This document shows positions 43,376-52,951 of a DNA stretch of 64,000 bases, in pieces. A model generated the notes under the pieces. It worked only from the letters and a program-made list of their open reading frames with translations, was not told where the DNA came from and made no database searches. A program made the translations under genes and the position numbers. Each line of letters begins with the position of its first letter. Positions within the stretch are counted from its first letter, which is position 1. This DNA is from Alicyclobacillus mali (GTDB lineage Bacteria; Bacillota; Bacilli; Alicyclobacillales; Alicyclobacillaceae): the NCBI RefSeq assembly GCF_017329565.1, contig NZ_JAFMTT010000013.1, one strand, 5' to 3'.

Positions 43376-44272
43376 CTACCCCGTTCCATTGGCCTTGTGT
43401 TGCGACACGAATACCAGTGTGCCGTACCCGGTGAGTTGCCACACCCGCTCGGCTGCTGCAATCGGAAGCTCCACACACCCTGCGCTCTGAGGCCCGCCAT
43501 AGACAGTCCGAGGGAAGCCGTGAATGGCCTGTTCTCCGTAAAAGAAGCTGACATACGGAACATGTTCCACCCGGTACGGGCGACCGCTTGGCCCTACCCC
43601 CTGCATGGTCTGTTCACGATTGCGCAGGAAGATGACATGCAGACCAGGTTGTGTAGGAGCTGATGGAAGCCCCGTGCTGCACAACGTTTGGAAGACCACA
43701 CCGCGGCCATCTTCCCACACGCAAAGCCGCTGTGGAACAGCTTGATCCACCATCACCAAGCGATACGGTTGCGCCGTACGCAGATGAAGCGCCATGGCAA
43801 GTTGGAGCATTCGGCGCACGCGAGGCCCCGCATAGCCATCCACGCGCAGGCCATGGTCCGACTCGAAGCGCATGACCGCACCTTTCGTGATCTCGGTAAA
43901 TTGATTTGGATCCCACGTTCGCCGTAACACAGGGGGCAGGTCGGACGAATTCCAGGTCCAGGCGCCCAATGGGGCATGTGACCAGTCCTGAGCATACAGG
44001 CGGTCCGTGGGCATTACGCAGTGATAGGTGAATGGCAAGTAACCCAGTTCTGCAAGAACCACGTGCAATACCCAGATGTGCTCGCCGCGATCGCCCACAG
44101 TCCATACAGACTGCGCTGCGGCGTGCGTTTCCGAATCACTCGGGCGCTCAGCATGGTTCCACCTTCCCAGCGTGGCTCCACAAGACTCGGGAAGACACAA
44201 CCATGCGCATAAAACCGCCCAACTCATCGCCAGCAACGAAGGGAACAACCTAGAACGGCGATATCCTTGCAT
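43376..44272 (-). CDS. L,D-transpeptidase (YkuD family) with peptidoglycan-binding region
   Basis: 298 residues. Signal-like segment (LFPSLLAMSWAVLCAWLCL), a region around residues 55-160 with a peptidoglycan-binding-like end (TKGAVMRFESDHGLRVDGYA, GPRVRRMLQLA), and a YkuD domain with YGEQAIHGFPRTVYGG and the nucleophile cysteine in PQSAGCVELP. The usual S-H-G-C-x-R motif here reads S-A-G-C-V-E. Start ATG at 44272 with GGGGG upstream; longer starts inside dprA are possible. Probably forms 3-3 cross-links or anchors polymers. Confidence 0.87.
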   Translation of the reverse strand: MQGYRRSRLFPSLLAMSWAVLCAWLCLPESCGATLGRWNHAERPSDSETHAAAQSVWTVGDRGEHIWVLHVVLAELGYLPFTYHCVMPTDRLYAQDWSHAPLGAWTWNSSDLPPVLRRTWDPNQFTEITKGAVMRFESDHGLRVDGYAGPRVRRMLQLAMALHLRTAQPYRLVMVDQAVPQRLCVWEDGRGVVFQTLCSTGLPSAPTQPGLHVIFLRNREQTMQGVGPSGRPYRVEHVPYVSFFYGEQAIHGFPRTVYGGPQSAGCVELPIAAAERVWQLTGYGTLVFVSQHKANGTG

Positions 44273-44339
44273 ACCATCGCCCCCAATCCCATGTGTAGGA
44301 TGGGCGGCGAGGAACGTAAATAACATGCCATTCATTGGC

Positions 44340-45440
44340 TTATCCATCACTGGCGAAGCTCGCGGGCCGAAGATGGTACGTTCCGTCGGGCAGTCGTTCA
44401 ACCATCCGCGCAAGTTCCATCTCGAGCAAGGCGCCGAACACGTATCCGGCGTCCAACTCGGCGACAATCGCGAGTTCTCCTGCGCGGATGGGCTGGTGCC
44501 GACCTAACGCCCGATAGCACGGTTCAAGGTGCGCAGGAACTTTCCCCACATGCTGTTCACGAACGCCCGCTTCTCCGGGCCACAGGTCACTAGGGTCAAC
44601 GAGTGGGATGGCACCGTCAAACATCAGCCTGTTCACTCCGCGACTGGCTCGCGACGTGATGGGCCCCGGCACAGCGTACACGTCCCGCCCCAACTCGAGC
44701 GCATACTGAGCGGTGATCAGAGCTCCGCTCCGGTCCCCCGCCTGGACTACGACGACCGCTCCACTTAGCGATGCAATTAATCGGTTTCGCTCGGGAAAGT
44801 GATATTTGCGAACAGGTGTACCTGGTGGGTATTCGCTGACAAGCGCTCCGGAGGAAGCGATTTGGTCGTACAGGCGCCGATTGGACGGCGGATAACATCG
44901 GTCAATACCACACCCGAGCACGGCGACCGTATCGCCTCCCATCTCAAGGGCAGCAGCATGCGCCGTCGCATCGACGCCCAGGGCAAGTCCCGAGACGATG
45001 ACCGCCTCCCGTCGTGCCATCTCGCCGGCGATCCATCGCGCCGCTTCCATACCATAACCTGTCATGCGCCGCGTCCCGACAATTGCGAATGTCTGCCGCT
45101 CCGCGACAAGAAGTTCCGCCCGCCCGCGCACAAACAAGGCTATGGGCGGGTCCGCGAGCTGCAACAGGCGGTCCGGATAGTTCTTCGCACCACGCCCGAT
45201 CACGACAATGCCCCGCGATGCCAACTGCCGCTTCAGGTGATCTGGACAAGGCAGCGTTCGCCGCCAGGCGTCCATGCGACTCACCTGAGCGTCTTCCACT
45301 CCCCCGCTTGCCGCCCAGTCCCCCACCTGCGCCTCGTGAAATGCCCGAATCCCGCCAAAGATACGCACCAGCCGCCGCAGGGTGCTCGGCGCCAACCCTG
45401 GACAGAGCGACCACAGAATTGCGAGTTCCTCGTCGCTCAC
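44340..45440 (-). CDS. dprA: DNA processing protein DprA (Smf)
   Basis: 366 residues. N-terminal helical domain, then the Rossmann-like core with FAIVGTRRMTGYGMEAARWI, VSGLALGVDATAHAAALEMG, ERNRLIASLSGAVVVVQAGD and SGALITAQYALELGRDVYAV; a C-terminal winged-helix-like end. Loads RecA on incoming single strands in transformation. GTG start at 45440 after GGAGGG. With comM nearby this suggests competence functions. Confidence 0.95.
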   Translation of the reverse strand: MSDEELAILWSLCPGLAPSTLRRLVRIFGGIRAFHEAQVGDWAASGGVEDAQVSRMDAWRRTLPCPDHLKRQLASRGIVVIGRGAKNYPDRLLQLADPPIALFVRGRAELLVAERQTFAIVGTRRMTGYGMEAARWIAGEMARREAVIVSGLALGVDATAHAAALEMGGDTVAVLGCGIDRCYPPSNRRLYDQIASSGALVSEYPPGTPVRKYHFPERNRLIASLSGAVVVVQAGDRSGALITAQYALELGRDVYAVPGPITSRASRGVNRLMFDGAIPLVDPSDLWPGEAGVREQHVGKVPAHLEPCYRALGRHQPIRAGELAIVAELDAGYVFGALLEMELARMVERLPDGTYHLRPASFASDG

Positions 45441-45504
45441 AGGAATCCCTCCATGCCTTATTGACTGTCATGGTATCCTCGTTCGCTGGCTCCGTCGATG
45501 ACGC

Positions 45505-45552
45505 AAAGAAAAAAGAGTTCGCTTGCAAGAACAAGCGAACTCTTTTTTCTTT
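45505..45552. terminator. Bidirectional terminator between sucD and dprA
   Basis: A perfect 21-base inverted repeat (45505-45525 and 45532-45552) with a six-base loop. The outer part is A-rich on one side and T-rich on the other, so it works in both directions. It ends the sucCD transcript. Confidence 0.9.
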
Positions 45553-45574
45553 GGGATACGATGTACGGGACTGC

Positions 45575-46474
45575 TCAAGACTTGCAGCGTTCCAGGAGTC
45601 CCCGCTCTTCGAGCACCTGGTACAACGTGGAACCCATCTCTGATGGGGTCGGAGCCACGCGAATCCCGCATTCCTTCATCTTTTCGATTTTGGATTGCGC
45701 TGTACCAGAACCACCGGACACAATTGCGCCAGCATGCCCCATGCGCCGCCCCGGAGGCGCTGTTGCGCCAGCGATAAAGCCCACGACCGGCTTCTTCATG
45801 TTCGCCTTGATCCACTCCGCCGCGTCTTCTTCCGCCGATCCGCCGATCTCGCCGATCATAATCACGGCTTCCGTATCCGGATCGTCATTGAACATCTTCA
45901 AGACGTCGACGAAGTTGGTCCCATTGACCGGATCGCCGCCAATTCCGACGGCCGTCGACTGGCCGAGTCCCAGTTGCGTCAACTGGTACACGGCTTCGTA
46001 GGTCAGCGTACCCGAGCGGGACACGACGCCGATTTTTCCCGGCGTATGAATATATCCGGGCATGATGCCGATTTTGCACTCGTTCGGCGTGATCACGCCA
46101 GGACAGTTTGGCCCAATCAACCGCGTCTTCTTGCCCTCCATGTACCGCTTGACTTTCACCATGTCCAGAATCGGAATGCCTTCCGTGATACACACGACGA
46201 GATCCAGGCCAGCCGCCACCGCTTCCATGATGGCATCAGCCGCGAATGCAGGCGGGACGTAAATCACCGAAGCGTTCGCCCCCGTCTCGCGCACTGCCTC
46301 TTCGACCGTGTTGAAGACCGGCAGCCCTTCAACCTTCGTGCCGCCCTTGCCTGGGGAGGTGCCACCGACGACCTTCGTGCCGTAGGCTAGCGCCTGCTGC
46401 GTGTGAAACAAACCGGCAGATCCCGTGATGCCCTGTGTAATGACGCGCGTTTCCTTGTTCACCAGAATGCTCAT
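45575..46474 (-). CDS. sucD: Succinyl-CoA synthetase alpha subunit
   Basis: 299 residues. Interconverts succinyl-CoA and succinate with nucleotide formation in the TCA cycle. CoA-binding N-terminus (RVITQGITGSAGLFHTQQAL), RLIGPNCPGVITPNECKIGI, and the phosphorylated histidine in RMGHAGAIVSGGSGTAQ (about residue 248). 15 bases after sucC. Confidence 0.96.
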   Translation of the reverse strand: MSILVNKETRVITQGITGSAGLFHTQQALAYGTKVVGGTSPGKGGTKVEGLPVFNTVEEAVRETGANASVIYVPPAFAADAIMEAVAAGLDLVVCITEGIPILDMVKVKRYMEGKKTRLIGPNCPGVITPNECKIGIMPGYIHTPGKIGVVSRSGTLTYEAVYQLTQLGLGQSTAVGIGGDPVNGTNFVDVLKMFNDDPDTEAVIMIGEIGGSAEEDAAEWIKANMKKPVVGFIAGATAPPGRRMGHAGAIVSGGSGTAQSKIEKMKECGIRVAPTPSEMGSTLYQVLEERGLLERCKS

Positions 46475-46489
46475 CGCGAGTGTCCCTCC

Positions 46490-47644
<1,155 letters not shown>

Positions 47645-47737
47645 GATGTCCGTCCTCCTTTGTCCCCCTACGGATACGGCGCACAAAAAAACCGGACAAA
47701 CGTTGCCATGGCGTCTGCCGACCTTGTGCCATCTATC

Positions 47738-47766
47738 AGGATAGAACTTCGCGGCACGTTTGACAA
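47738..47766 (-). promoter_or_regulatory. Probable promoter of sucCD
   Basis: On the minus strand TTGTCA (47761-47766), 17 bases, TATCCT (47738-47743). Start of transcription near 47730, giving a leader of about 85 bases. Confidence 0.5.
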
Positions 47767-47808
47767 CGTCTTGACCGGTTGAGACGATGAAAACGCATAC
47801 AGAAAACC

Positions 47809-47838
47809 TTGACAAATTCTTGACATTCTATCTATAAC
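47809..47838 (+). promoter_or_regulatory. Consensus-like promoter pointing into the antisense of the next gene
   Basis: TTGACA (47809-47814), 18 bases, TATAAC (47833-47838) on the plus strand. Its transcript would run through the whole minus-strand gene at 47832-48209 and reach comM. Not known to be active. Confidence 0.35.
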
Positions 47839-48209
47839 GCGCTGTGAAGCAGACTGCACAAATACGAAAACGCAAACACGCCGACGAGCGCGCCGAGAAG
47901 GCGCATCGCCGCTCGATCCCTTACTACATGAAGGATGACGCCAATGGCCAGCGCGAGGGTGTCGGCGAAGAGGCTGGCGACGAGCGCATTATCCTTCCAC
48001 GGAACCGGCGTCAGCCCGAAAATCGCGAGAACCACGGACGCAGCAGCAAGGACTATGGCGCTTCCTCGAAGAATCAGGTAGTCCTCCCCGACAGGCCGTA
48101 TGCCGCGATGCCGACGATGACGCCGCTTTTGATATGCGCGAAAGTCAATCACCTGCCCGCGGCGACCCTCAGCGTCCCCTCTCGCCATCCGTTTCCTCGG
48201 GTTCTCCAT
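47832..48209 (-). CDS. Small membrane protein of unknown function
   Basis: 125 residues. A basic N-terminus (RAYQKRRHRRHRGIRP, about 23-39) and about three hydrophobic segments (SAIVLAAASVVLAIFGLTPV, LVASLFADTLALAIGVILHV, LLGALVGVFAFSYLCSLLH). I do not recognise a family. Start ATG at 48209 with GGAGGGAG. It lies between sucC and comM, which is read in the other direction. Confidence 0.72.
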   Translation of the reverse strand: MENPRKRMARGDAEGRRGQVIDFRAYQKRRHRRHRGIRPVGEDYLILRGSAIVLAAASVVLAIFGLTPVPWKDNALVASLFADTLALAIGVILHVVRDRAAMRLLGALVGVFAFSYLCSLLHSAL

Positions 48210-48336
48210 GACGGCTCCCTCCTGAGACTCGCCATACCTCGACGATGCGAACGAGATTCTTCCCTACATTATGGCTCATGCACCGAGAAATTGCTATACG
48301 TAGGTTGTGAAAAGTTCCGAAAGCGAGGCGAAGCAC

Positions 48337-49788
48337 GTGTTGGGTGATGCACTCGGCGCCATCCGCCACGGAGCGGATGTCCATCTTGTCCGCGTCCAGG
48401 CCGACGTCGGCCCTGGATTCCCTCGGTTCACCATCGTCGGCCTTCCCGACTCGTCAGTCAGTGAGGCCAAGGCGCGCGTCCGGTCCGCGTTTCATCACGC
48501 GGGCCTGCCCTTTCCCAAGGGCAGGATCACCTTGAATCTTCAGCCTGCAAGCCTCAAGAAACAAGGGTCTTGGCTCGACCTCGCGATGGCCGTCGCGATC
48601 CTTCGCGCATCGGCGACACCACCCATCCCGCGGGACGAGACCGTCTTCGTCGGCGAACTCGCGCTCGACGGCACCATTGTTCCCCAACAAGGACTCAGCG
48701 CCATCGGACTTCGCATGCGCGACGAAGGACTTTCGTCTCTTTGTGTGAGCGCGGATCAGTCACTGCCGTGGCCGTTTGACGACATGTTTCAAATCTCCCG
48801 CACGTCTAACCTGGCTGATGTCGCGGTCATGCTACGCCAGAACCAAGTCCGCGGCGTGGTGTCGTCTTCCCGAAGCGCCAAGCGTGTCGCAGAAGACCGC
48901 CGGGCACCTCTGCTCTGCGGGCATCAAGTGGAGCAAAGATTGCTCGCCATCTGTGCCGCTGGTCGGCACTCGCTTCTGCTGGTCGGATCGCCAGGCGTCG
49001 GCAAGACCACGCTTGCGGACTCGCTGTCGTATCTTCTCCCCGACCTGACGGAGGAACACGCACTGGAAGTGGCGGCGTGGCAGGAAATTACAAATCCAAC
49101 CTACGCCTTTTCTCTTCGCCCGCCGGTGCGCAGACCTCATCACAGCGTTTCTCAACGAAGCCTCTTAGGAGGCGGCAGATTCGGAATGCCTGGAGAAGCC
49201 ACGTTGGCACATCACGGCGTTTTACTGCTGGATGAGATGCTGGAGTTTTCGCACGCCGTGATCAATGCGCTTCGAGAACCCATGGACACTGGTGTCATCG
49301 AATGTACCGTAAACGGCAAGCTCACCCGGTTCCCTGCTTCCTTTCAGCTCATCGCGACGGCCAACCCCTGTCCGTGCGGGTACCGTGGCTATGGAGATTG
49401 CTCATGTGCCGAACTGGATGTCAGAAGATATTGGATGCGCTGCCCCGGACCCATCCTGGATCGAATCGACATGGTTCATCACGTGAACCGCCAGACCAAT
49501 GTCGGACAAAGAGGGGATCCACTCGACACCTGGGCCGAGAAGGTGCGAAAAGCCAGAACACTCCTACAGGGCGGATCGTCGGTTCTGACAAACGACGCCA
49601 AGCACCTGTTGTGGCGCACGTGTGAGCGGCTTCATGCATCCGAGCGAGATCGAGCAAAAGTCGCGGCACTCGCCACCACCATCGCCGCACTCGACGGACG
49701 CCAGGAAGTATCGAGCCCTGATATCGAAGAGGCCATCGCCTGGCGACGGCCGGGATCGCTGTCCCCATCGCGCAACGCCGCGACGTGA
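48337..49788 (+). CDS. comM: ComM/YifB-family Mg-chelatase-like AAA+ ATPase
   Basis: 483 residues with GTG at 48337 (GAGGCG seven bases upstream); GTG at 48307 is an alternative without a good site. N-terminal ChlI-like domain (GFPRFTIVGLPDSSVSEAKA, RVRSAFHHAGLPFPKGRITL), Walker A in LLLVGSPGVGKTTLADSLSY, Walker B in HGVLLLDEMLEFSHAVINAL, and C-terminal Mg-chelatase lid ATANPCPCGYRGYGDCSC. ComM is a branch-migration helicase in natural transformation in Gram-negatives; the gene is not part of this locus in B. subtilis. Confidence 0.92.
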   Translation: MLGDALGAIRHGADVHLVRVQADVGPGFPRFTIVGLPDSSVSEAKARVRSAFHHAGLPFPKGRITLNLQPASLKKQGSWLDLAMAVAILRASATPPIPRDETVFVGELALDGTIVPQQGLSAIGLRMRDEGLSSLCVSADQSLPWPFDDMFQISRTSNLADVAVMLRQNQVRGVVSSSRSAKRVAEDRRAPLLCGHQVEQRLLAICAAGRHSLLLVGSPGVGKTTLADSLSYLLPDLTEEHALEVAAWQEITNPTYAFSLRPPVRRPHHSVSQRSLLGGGRFGMPGEATLAHHGVLLLDEMLEFSHAVINALREPMDTGVIECTVNGKLTRFPASFQLIATANPCPCGYRGYGDCSCAELDVRRYWMRCPGPILDRIDMVHHVNRQTNVGQRGDPLDTWAEKVRKARTLLQGGSSVLTNDAKHLLWRTCERLHASERDRAKVAALATTIAALDGRQEVSSPDIEEAIAWRRPGSLSPSRNAAT

Positions 49789-49867
49789 CAGCATACAGGC
49801 ATAGGTGGCGCTGTTTGACACAAGTTATATCCACCAAGGGGATTTGCACAGAAAGGAGGTACGGCAT

Positions 49868-50662
49868 GTGTTGCGCGAGATGGGAGTAACGTTCATGGCC
49901 ACACTTGCATGTACTGCCGGCTTCAACGATGTCATGCCTCTTGCACGCGCAAACGCGGGTAGCCCGGCAAAGGTCGTCTATTTGACCTTCGACGACGGAC
50001 CCAGCCAGCGTTACACGCCCAAAATCCTCGACATCCTGCACAGCCAACACATCACTGCGACATTTTTTGTGGTGGGTTATCGATGCGAACAATTTCCCTC
50101 TTTGGTCCGAAGAATACAAGAGGATGGACACGAAATCGGAAACCACGGATTCTCGCACTTCGACCCTAAAAAACATGCACTGAACGAGGTCATCCTCGAC
50201 ATCCAAAAGACCGATGCAGCCGTTTGGAACGCTTGCGGCACCAAGCCCGTGTATTACAGACCTCCGTATGGTTCCATCAACGCGTCCGAGGTCGAATGCG
50301 TACAAAAGCTCGGCCACCCCATTGCGCTGTGGACCGTCGACTCGATGGACTGGAAGGCAAAATCGGCAAGCGCGATTGTTGCCCAAGTGGAACAGCACGC
50401 GCAGCCGGGTTCCATCATTTTGTTTCATGATGGCATTAGCTCGAGTCGCCTCACGGTCGAGGCCATGCCGCGCATCATTCGCGACCTGCGTCGAGCTGGA
50501 TACACGTTTCAAATGCTCCCCATTCGCGATTCAATGCGGATACAGGCGCTCGTGCCGAAAGCCGACGACGACTCCATGCTGCCATGTGACACCCACGACG
50601 TCCAGCGCCACCGCCGACCACCGGTCGGAACGCGCAGCATAGGCCGTCAAGGCCGCGACTAG
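49868..50662 (+). CDS. Polysaccharide deacetylase (NodB domain)
   Basis: 264 residues. Start GTG at 49868 with GGAGGT upstream. Carbohydrate esterase 4 motifs: VVYLTFDDGPSQ (catalytic Asp), the metal-binding IGNHGFSHFD, RPPYGSINASE, the WTVDSMDW motif and FHDGI. The N-terminus (VTFMATLACTAGFND) is only weakly signal-like. Probably deacetylates peptidoglycan or an exopolysaccharide. The last 44 codons run antisense to yraN and have no resemblance to the family, so the C-terminal tail may be an addition. Confidence 0.92.
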   Translation: MLREMGVTFMATLACTAGFNDVMPLARANAGSPAKVVYLTFDDGPSQRYTPKILDILHSQHITATFFVVGYRCEQFPSLVRRIQEDGHEIGNHGFSHFDPKKHALNEVILDIQKTDAAVWNACGTKPVYYRPPYGSINASEVECVQKLGHPIALWTVDSMDWKAKSASAIVAQVEQHAQPGSIILFHDGISSSRLTVEAMPRIIRDLRRAGYTFQMLPIRDSMRIQALVPKADDDSMLPCDTHDVQRHRRPPVGTRSIGRQGRD

Positions 50663-50893
50663 CCTCGCGATCTGCGCCGGGCGCAGCGCGCACACGCTGT
50701 CGCCCTCGATGGGTGACGTGCGCGTCTTCACTTCGACAGCGACGAGCTCGTCTTCGTTTTCCGCAACCAGGTCCAGTTCGCCAAAACGAGTTCTCCAATT
50801 TTTCTCGATCACGTGCCAACCCAGGCAACGCTCGAGGTATTGTCTTACAAACGATTCCCCGAGTGCGCCCAGTTCACGCCGCCCGAGCTGCAC
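50531..50893 (-). CDS. YraN-family (UPF0102) nuclease-like protein
   Basis: 120 residues. Restriction-endonuclease-like fold with motif GELDLVAENEDELVAVEVKT that carries the D-E-x-K active-site pattern. The family is universal but its role is not settled. It overlaps the 3' end of the deacetylase gene by 132 bases on the opposite strand. Last gene of the rbgA-rnhB string here. Confidence 0.9.
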   Translation of the reverse strand: MQLGRRELGALGESFVRQYLERCLGWHVIEKNWRTRFGELDLVAENEDELVAVEVKTRTSPIEGDSVCALRPAQIARLVAALTAYAARSDRWSAVALDVVGVTWQHGVVVGFRHERLYPH

Positions 50894-50900
50894 AGTGCGT

Positions 50901-51158
50901 TCACGTCCTTCGGTACCGATAAATGTAAGCCAAGATCTCTGCCACAGCCTGATAAAGTTCCGGCGGTATCACCTGGTCCACTTCGAGAGCAAACAAAGCA
51001 TCCACAAGTTCTGTCTGCTCCACAACAGGGACACGATGCCCCTCGGCCGTGCGGACGATGGCATTCGCGACGGCTTCTGCGCCCTTCGCCACGACGCGAG
51101 GCGCAAGGTCCTTTTGGGTGTCATATCGCAACGCCACCGCTCGTTTAGCTCGTTGCAT
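50901..51158 (-). CDS. FlhB C-terminal-like protein (FlhX/YlqH type)
   Basis: 85 residues that align with only the cytoplasmic domain of FlhB: AVALRYDTQKDLAPRVVAKG, GHRVPVVEQTELVDALF and the ending QAVAEILAYIYRYR, which is nearly the same as FlhB AVAEVLAYVYRMR at 17880. It lacks membrane segments and the NPTH cleavage site. The B. subtilis counterpart YlqH is at the same place. Could be a stand-in for the cleaved FlhB fragment. Confidence 0.9.
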   Translation of the reverse strand: MQRAKRAVALRYDTQKDLAPRVVAKGAEAVANAIVRTAEGHRVPVVEQTELVDALFALEVDQVIPPELYQAVAEILAYIYRYRRT

Positions 51159-52239
51159 CGGAACCCTCTCCTTCGTGATCGACAGTCCAGGACGTAAGTT
51201 CCCAGCCGCAGGCCTCTAATGAAGGCGCGACGTGCTGTCCTGCGGCCTGCAGATACTTGACGAATGGAGCGTCTGGGGAACAGGTGATGTGTACATGAAG
51301 CGCGGGCCGCTGCGCGGTGAGCACACAAGCCAAGGCGTGGCCGTCCACCTCCAGGTCAAGGCGGAGCCTGTGTACCAGCTTGCCTCGGGATCCCATTCGA
51401 GTCCTGCGCTCGGCGCGCCAACGAACGGCGACCGGATGCTCTCGCGCATTCGAATGTGGAACTAAGAACAGGCCCGAACCGCGGCGATCGAACGGATGTG
51501 GCGCGACCGACGCAATGAGACGGTCCATCATGACCCACTGCACCAAACGCATTCGGTCCGCAGGTCCCAATCCCTGCTCGAGCCATTCGCGACCCATGGA
51601 TGCGAATGACACCAGAGGCGACGAAGGGCATTCGCGCAAGCGGACCAGAGTGTGACGTTCAGTCGACTGGGCGAGTTCCCGCATCACGGACCATAGATGC
51701 GTCACGGACACCTTGAGCATCTCGGCGTCTGGAGCACCTACGTCGTACAGCTTCGCAGCGGGATAGAGGGGTTCCTCTCCCTCTGAAGCACCCGAAGACG
51801 CCATGAAGGACGGCTTGAGAGCGCCAAAACCTCGCTGCGTACCGGCCAGGTTGCTCTCCACAAGTCCCGAATGTGCTTCGTGTAGTTCGGCAGCTGGCGG
51901 GAATTTGGGCGACGTCCCTGCGGCGTTGTGCGCACCGCCCTCCTCCGGCCGTCCCTGCTCTGCGCCCACCTGCAGCAGTGCGCTCAACAGCGCCGCCCTC
52001 CATCCGCGCTCACTGGCCAATAGCGCTTCATCGCGCAGAATTTCGTATGGCACAAGGTCCGAGGGATCCAGCGGTACATCAGATACCTGTTCACCGACCG
52101 CTGGCGATGGCCCTTCAGTACCTTTCGCTGGATGTGCCGTGCTCTCCGCACGATCGGCGCCAACGGGAGGTGCGCGGTCCACACTGCGCGTGATAGGTCC
52201 GAGCTCAGCCGACGGAATGCGATGGATGCTAGGATCCAT
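51145..52239 (-). CDS. FliK-like protein in the YlqG position
   Basis: 364 residues. Polar, Pro/Ala/Glu-rich N-terminal half, and a C-terminal region (HRLRLDLEVDGHALACVLTA, QRPALHVHITCSPDAPFVKY) with the strand-helix pattern of the FliK Flg_hook domain. In B. subtilis ylqG lies between rnhB and ylqH, the same order as here. Paired with the FlhB-C-like gene it overlaps by 14 bases, it may form a second length-control pair. Function not known. Confidence 0.75.
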   Translation of the reverse strand: MDPSIHRIPSAELGPITRSVDRAPPVGADRAESTAHPAKGTEGPSPAVGEQVSDVPLDPSDLVPYEILRDEALLASERGWRAALLSALLQVGAEQGRPEEGGAHNAAGTSPKFPPAAELHEAHSGLVESNLAGTQRGFGALKPSFMASSGASEGEEPLYPAAKLYDVGAPDAEMLKVSVTHLWSVMRELAQSTERHTLVRLRECPSSPLVSFASMGREWLEQGLGPADRMRLVQWVMMDRLIASVAPHPFDRRGSGLFLVPHSNAREHPVAVRWRAERRTRMGSRGKLVHRLRLDLEVDGHALACVLTAQRPALHVHITCSPDAPFVKYLQAAGQHVAPSLEACGWELTSWTVDHEGEGSDATS

Positions 52240-52879
52240 ATCGCGTCATCTCCGTTTTTCCCAGACATGCGCGAACGGGGGCGAAGGAAAGGCGATGGAT
52301 GACAGAGGGTCCGAGGCGCTGCAGTGCTTCTAAATGCGCACGTGTCCCATAACCCACGTGATCTGAGAAGCCGTAACCAGGAAACCCCTCATCCAGCTTC
52401 GCCATCAGACGATCGCGAAAGACCTTGGCGATCACGGACGCCGCCGCAATCAAGAGTGACCGCGCATCACCGTCCACAACTGGTAGAACAGGAACCCGAT
52501 GCCGAAATGCGCGATTCCCGTCGACCAGCGCCAGTTCCGGGTGAATGTGGAGGGCGTCGAGCGACCGCTTCATGGCAAGCTGGGTAGCCTGCAGGATGTT
52601 GAGACGGTCAATTTCTTCAGGGCTTGCCACGCCAATGCCGACCGCAAGCGCTTTTGCCCGAATGCGATCCGCCATCTCTTCCCGCGCGCCCGGCTTGAGC
52701 TGCTTAGAATCCATCACATCTTTCAGATCCGCATACACCGCCAATTCCAACGGGAGAACGACGCTCGCCGCGACCACGGGCCCCGCAAGGCAGCCCCTGC
52801 CCACTTCATCGACGCCTGCGGCTCGAAGACCGTCGCTCAGCGCCACGTCCAATCGGTATCGCCTCATCCAGCCGTCCAT
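52229..52879 (-). CDS. rnhB: Ribonuclease HII
   Basis: 216 residues. Start ATG at 52879 after GAGGAGGTGTGAG; the longer frame is not used. Catalytic acidic residues in AAGVDEVGRGCLAGPVVAAS and VMDSKQLKPGAREE, with VDGNRAF and SVIAKVFRDRLMAKLDEGFP further on. Removes RNA primers and misincorporated ribonucleotides. Overlaps the FliK-like gene by 11 bases. Confidence 0.96.
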   Translation of the reverse strand: MDGWMRRYRLDVALSDGLRAAGVDEVGRGCLAGPVVAASVVLPLELAVYADLKDVMDSKQLKPGAREEMADRIRAKALAVGIGVASPEEIDRLNILQATQLAMKRSLDALHIHPELALVDGNRAFRHRVPVLPVVDGDARSLLIAAASVIAKVFRDRLMAKLDEGFPGYGFSDHVGYGTRAHLEALQRLGPSVIHRLSFAPVRACLGKTEMTRYGS

Positions 52880-52951
52880 CTCACACCTCCTCGGCGTTAG
52901 TCTACCTCGTCTCCAATGGATCCGCCATTGCAGCAAGAAGAATTTCATTGC

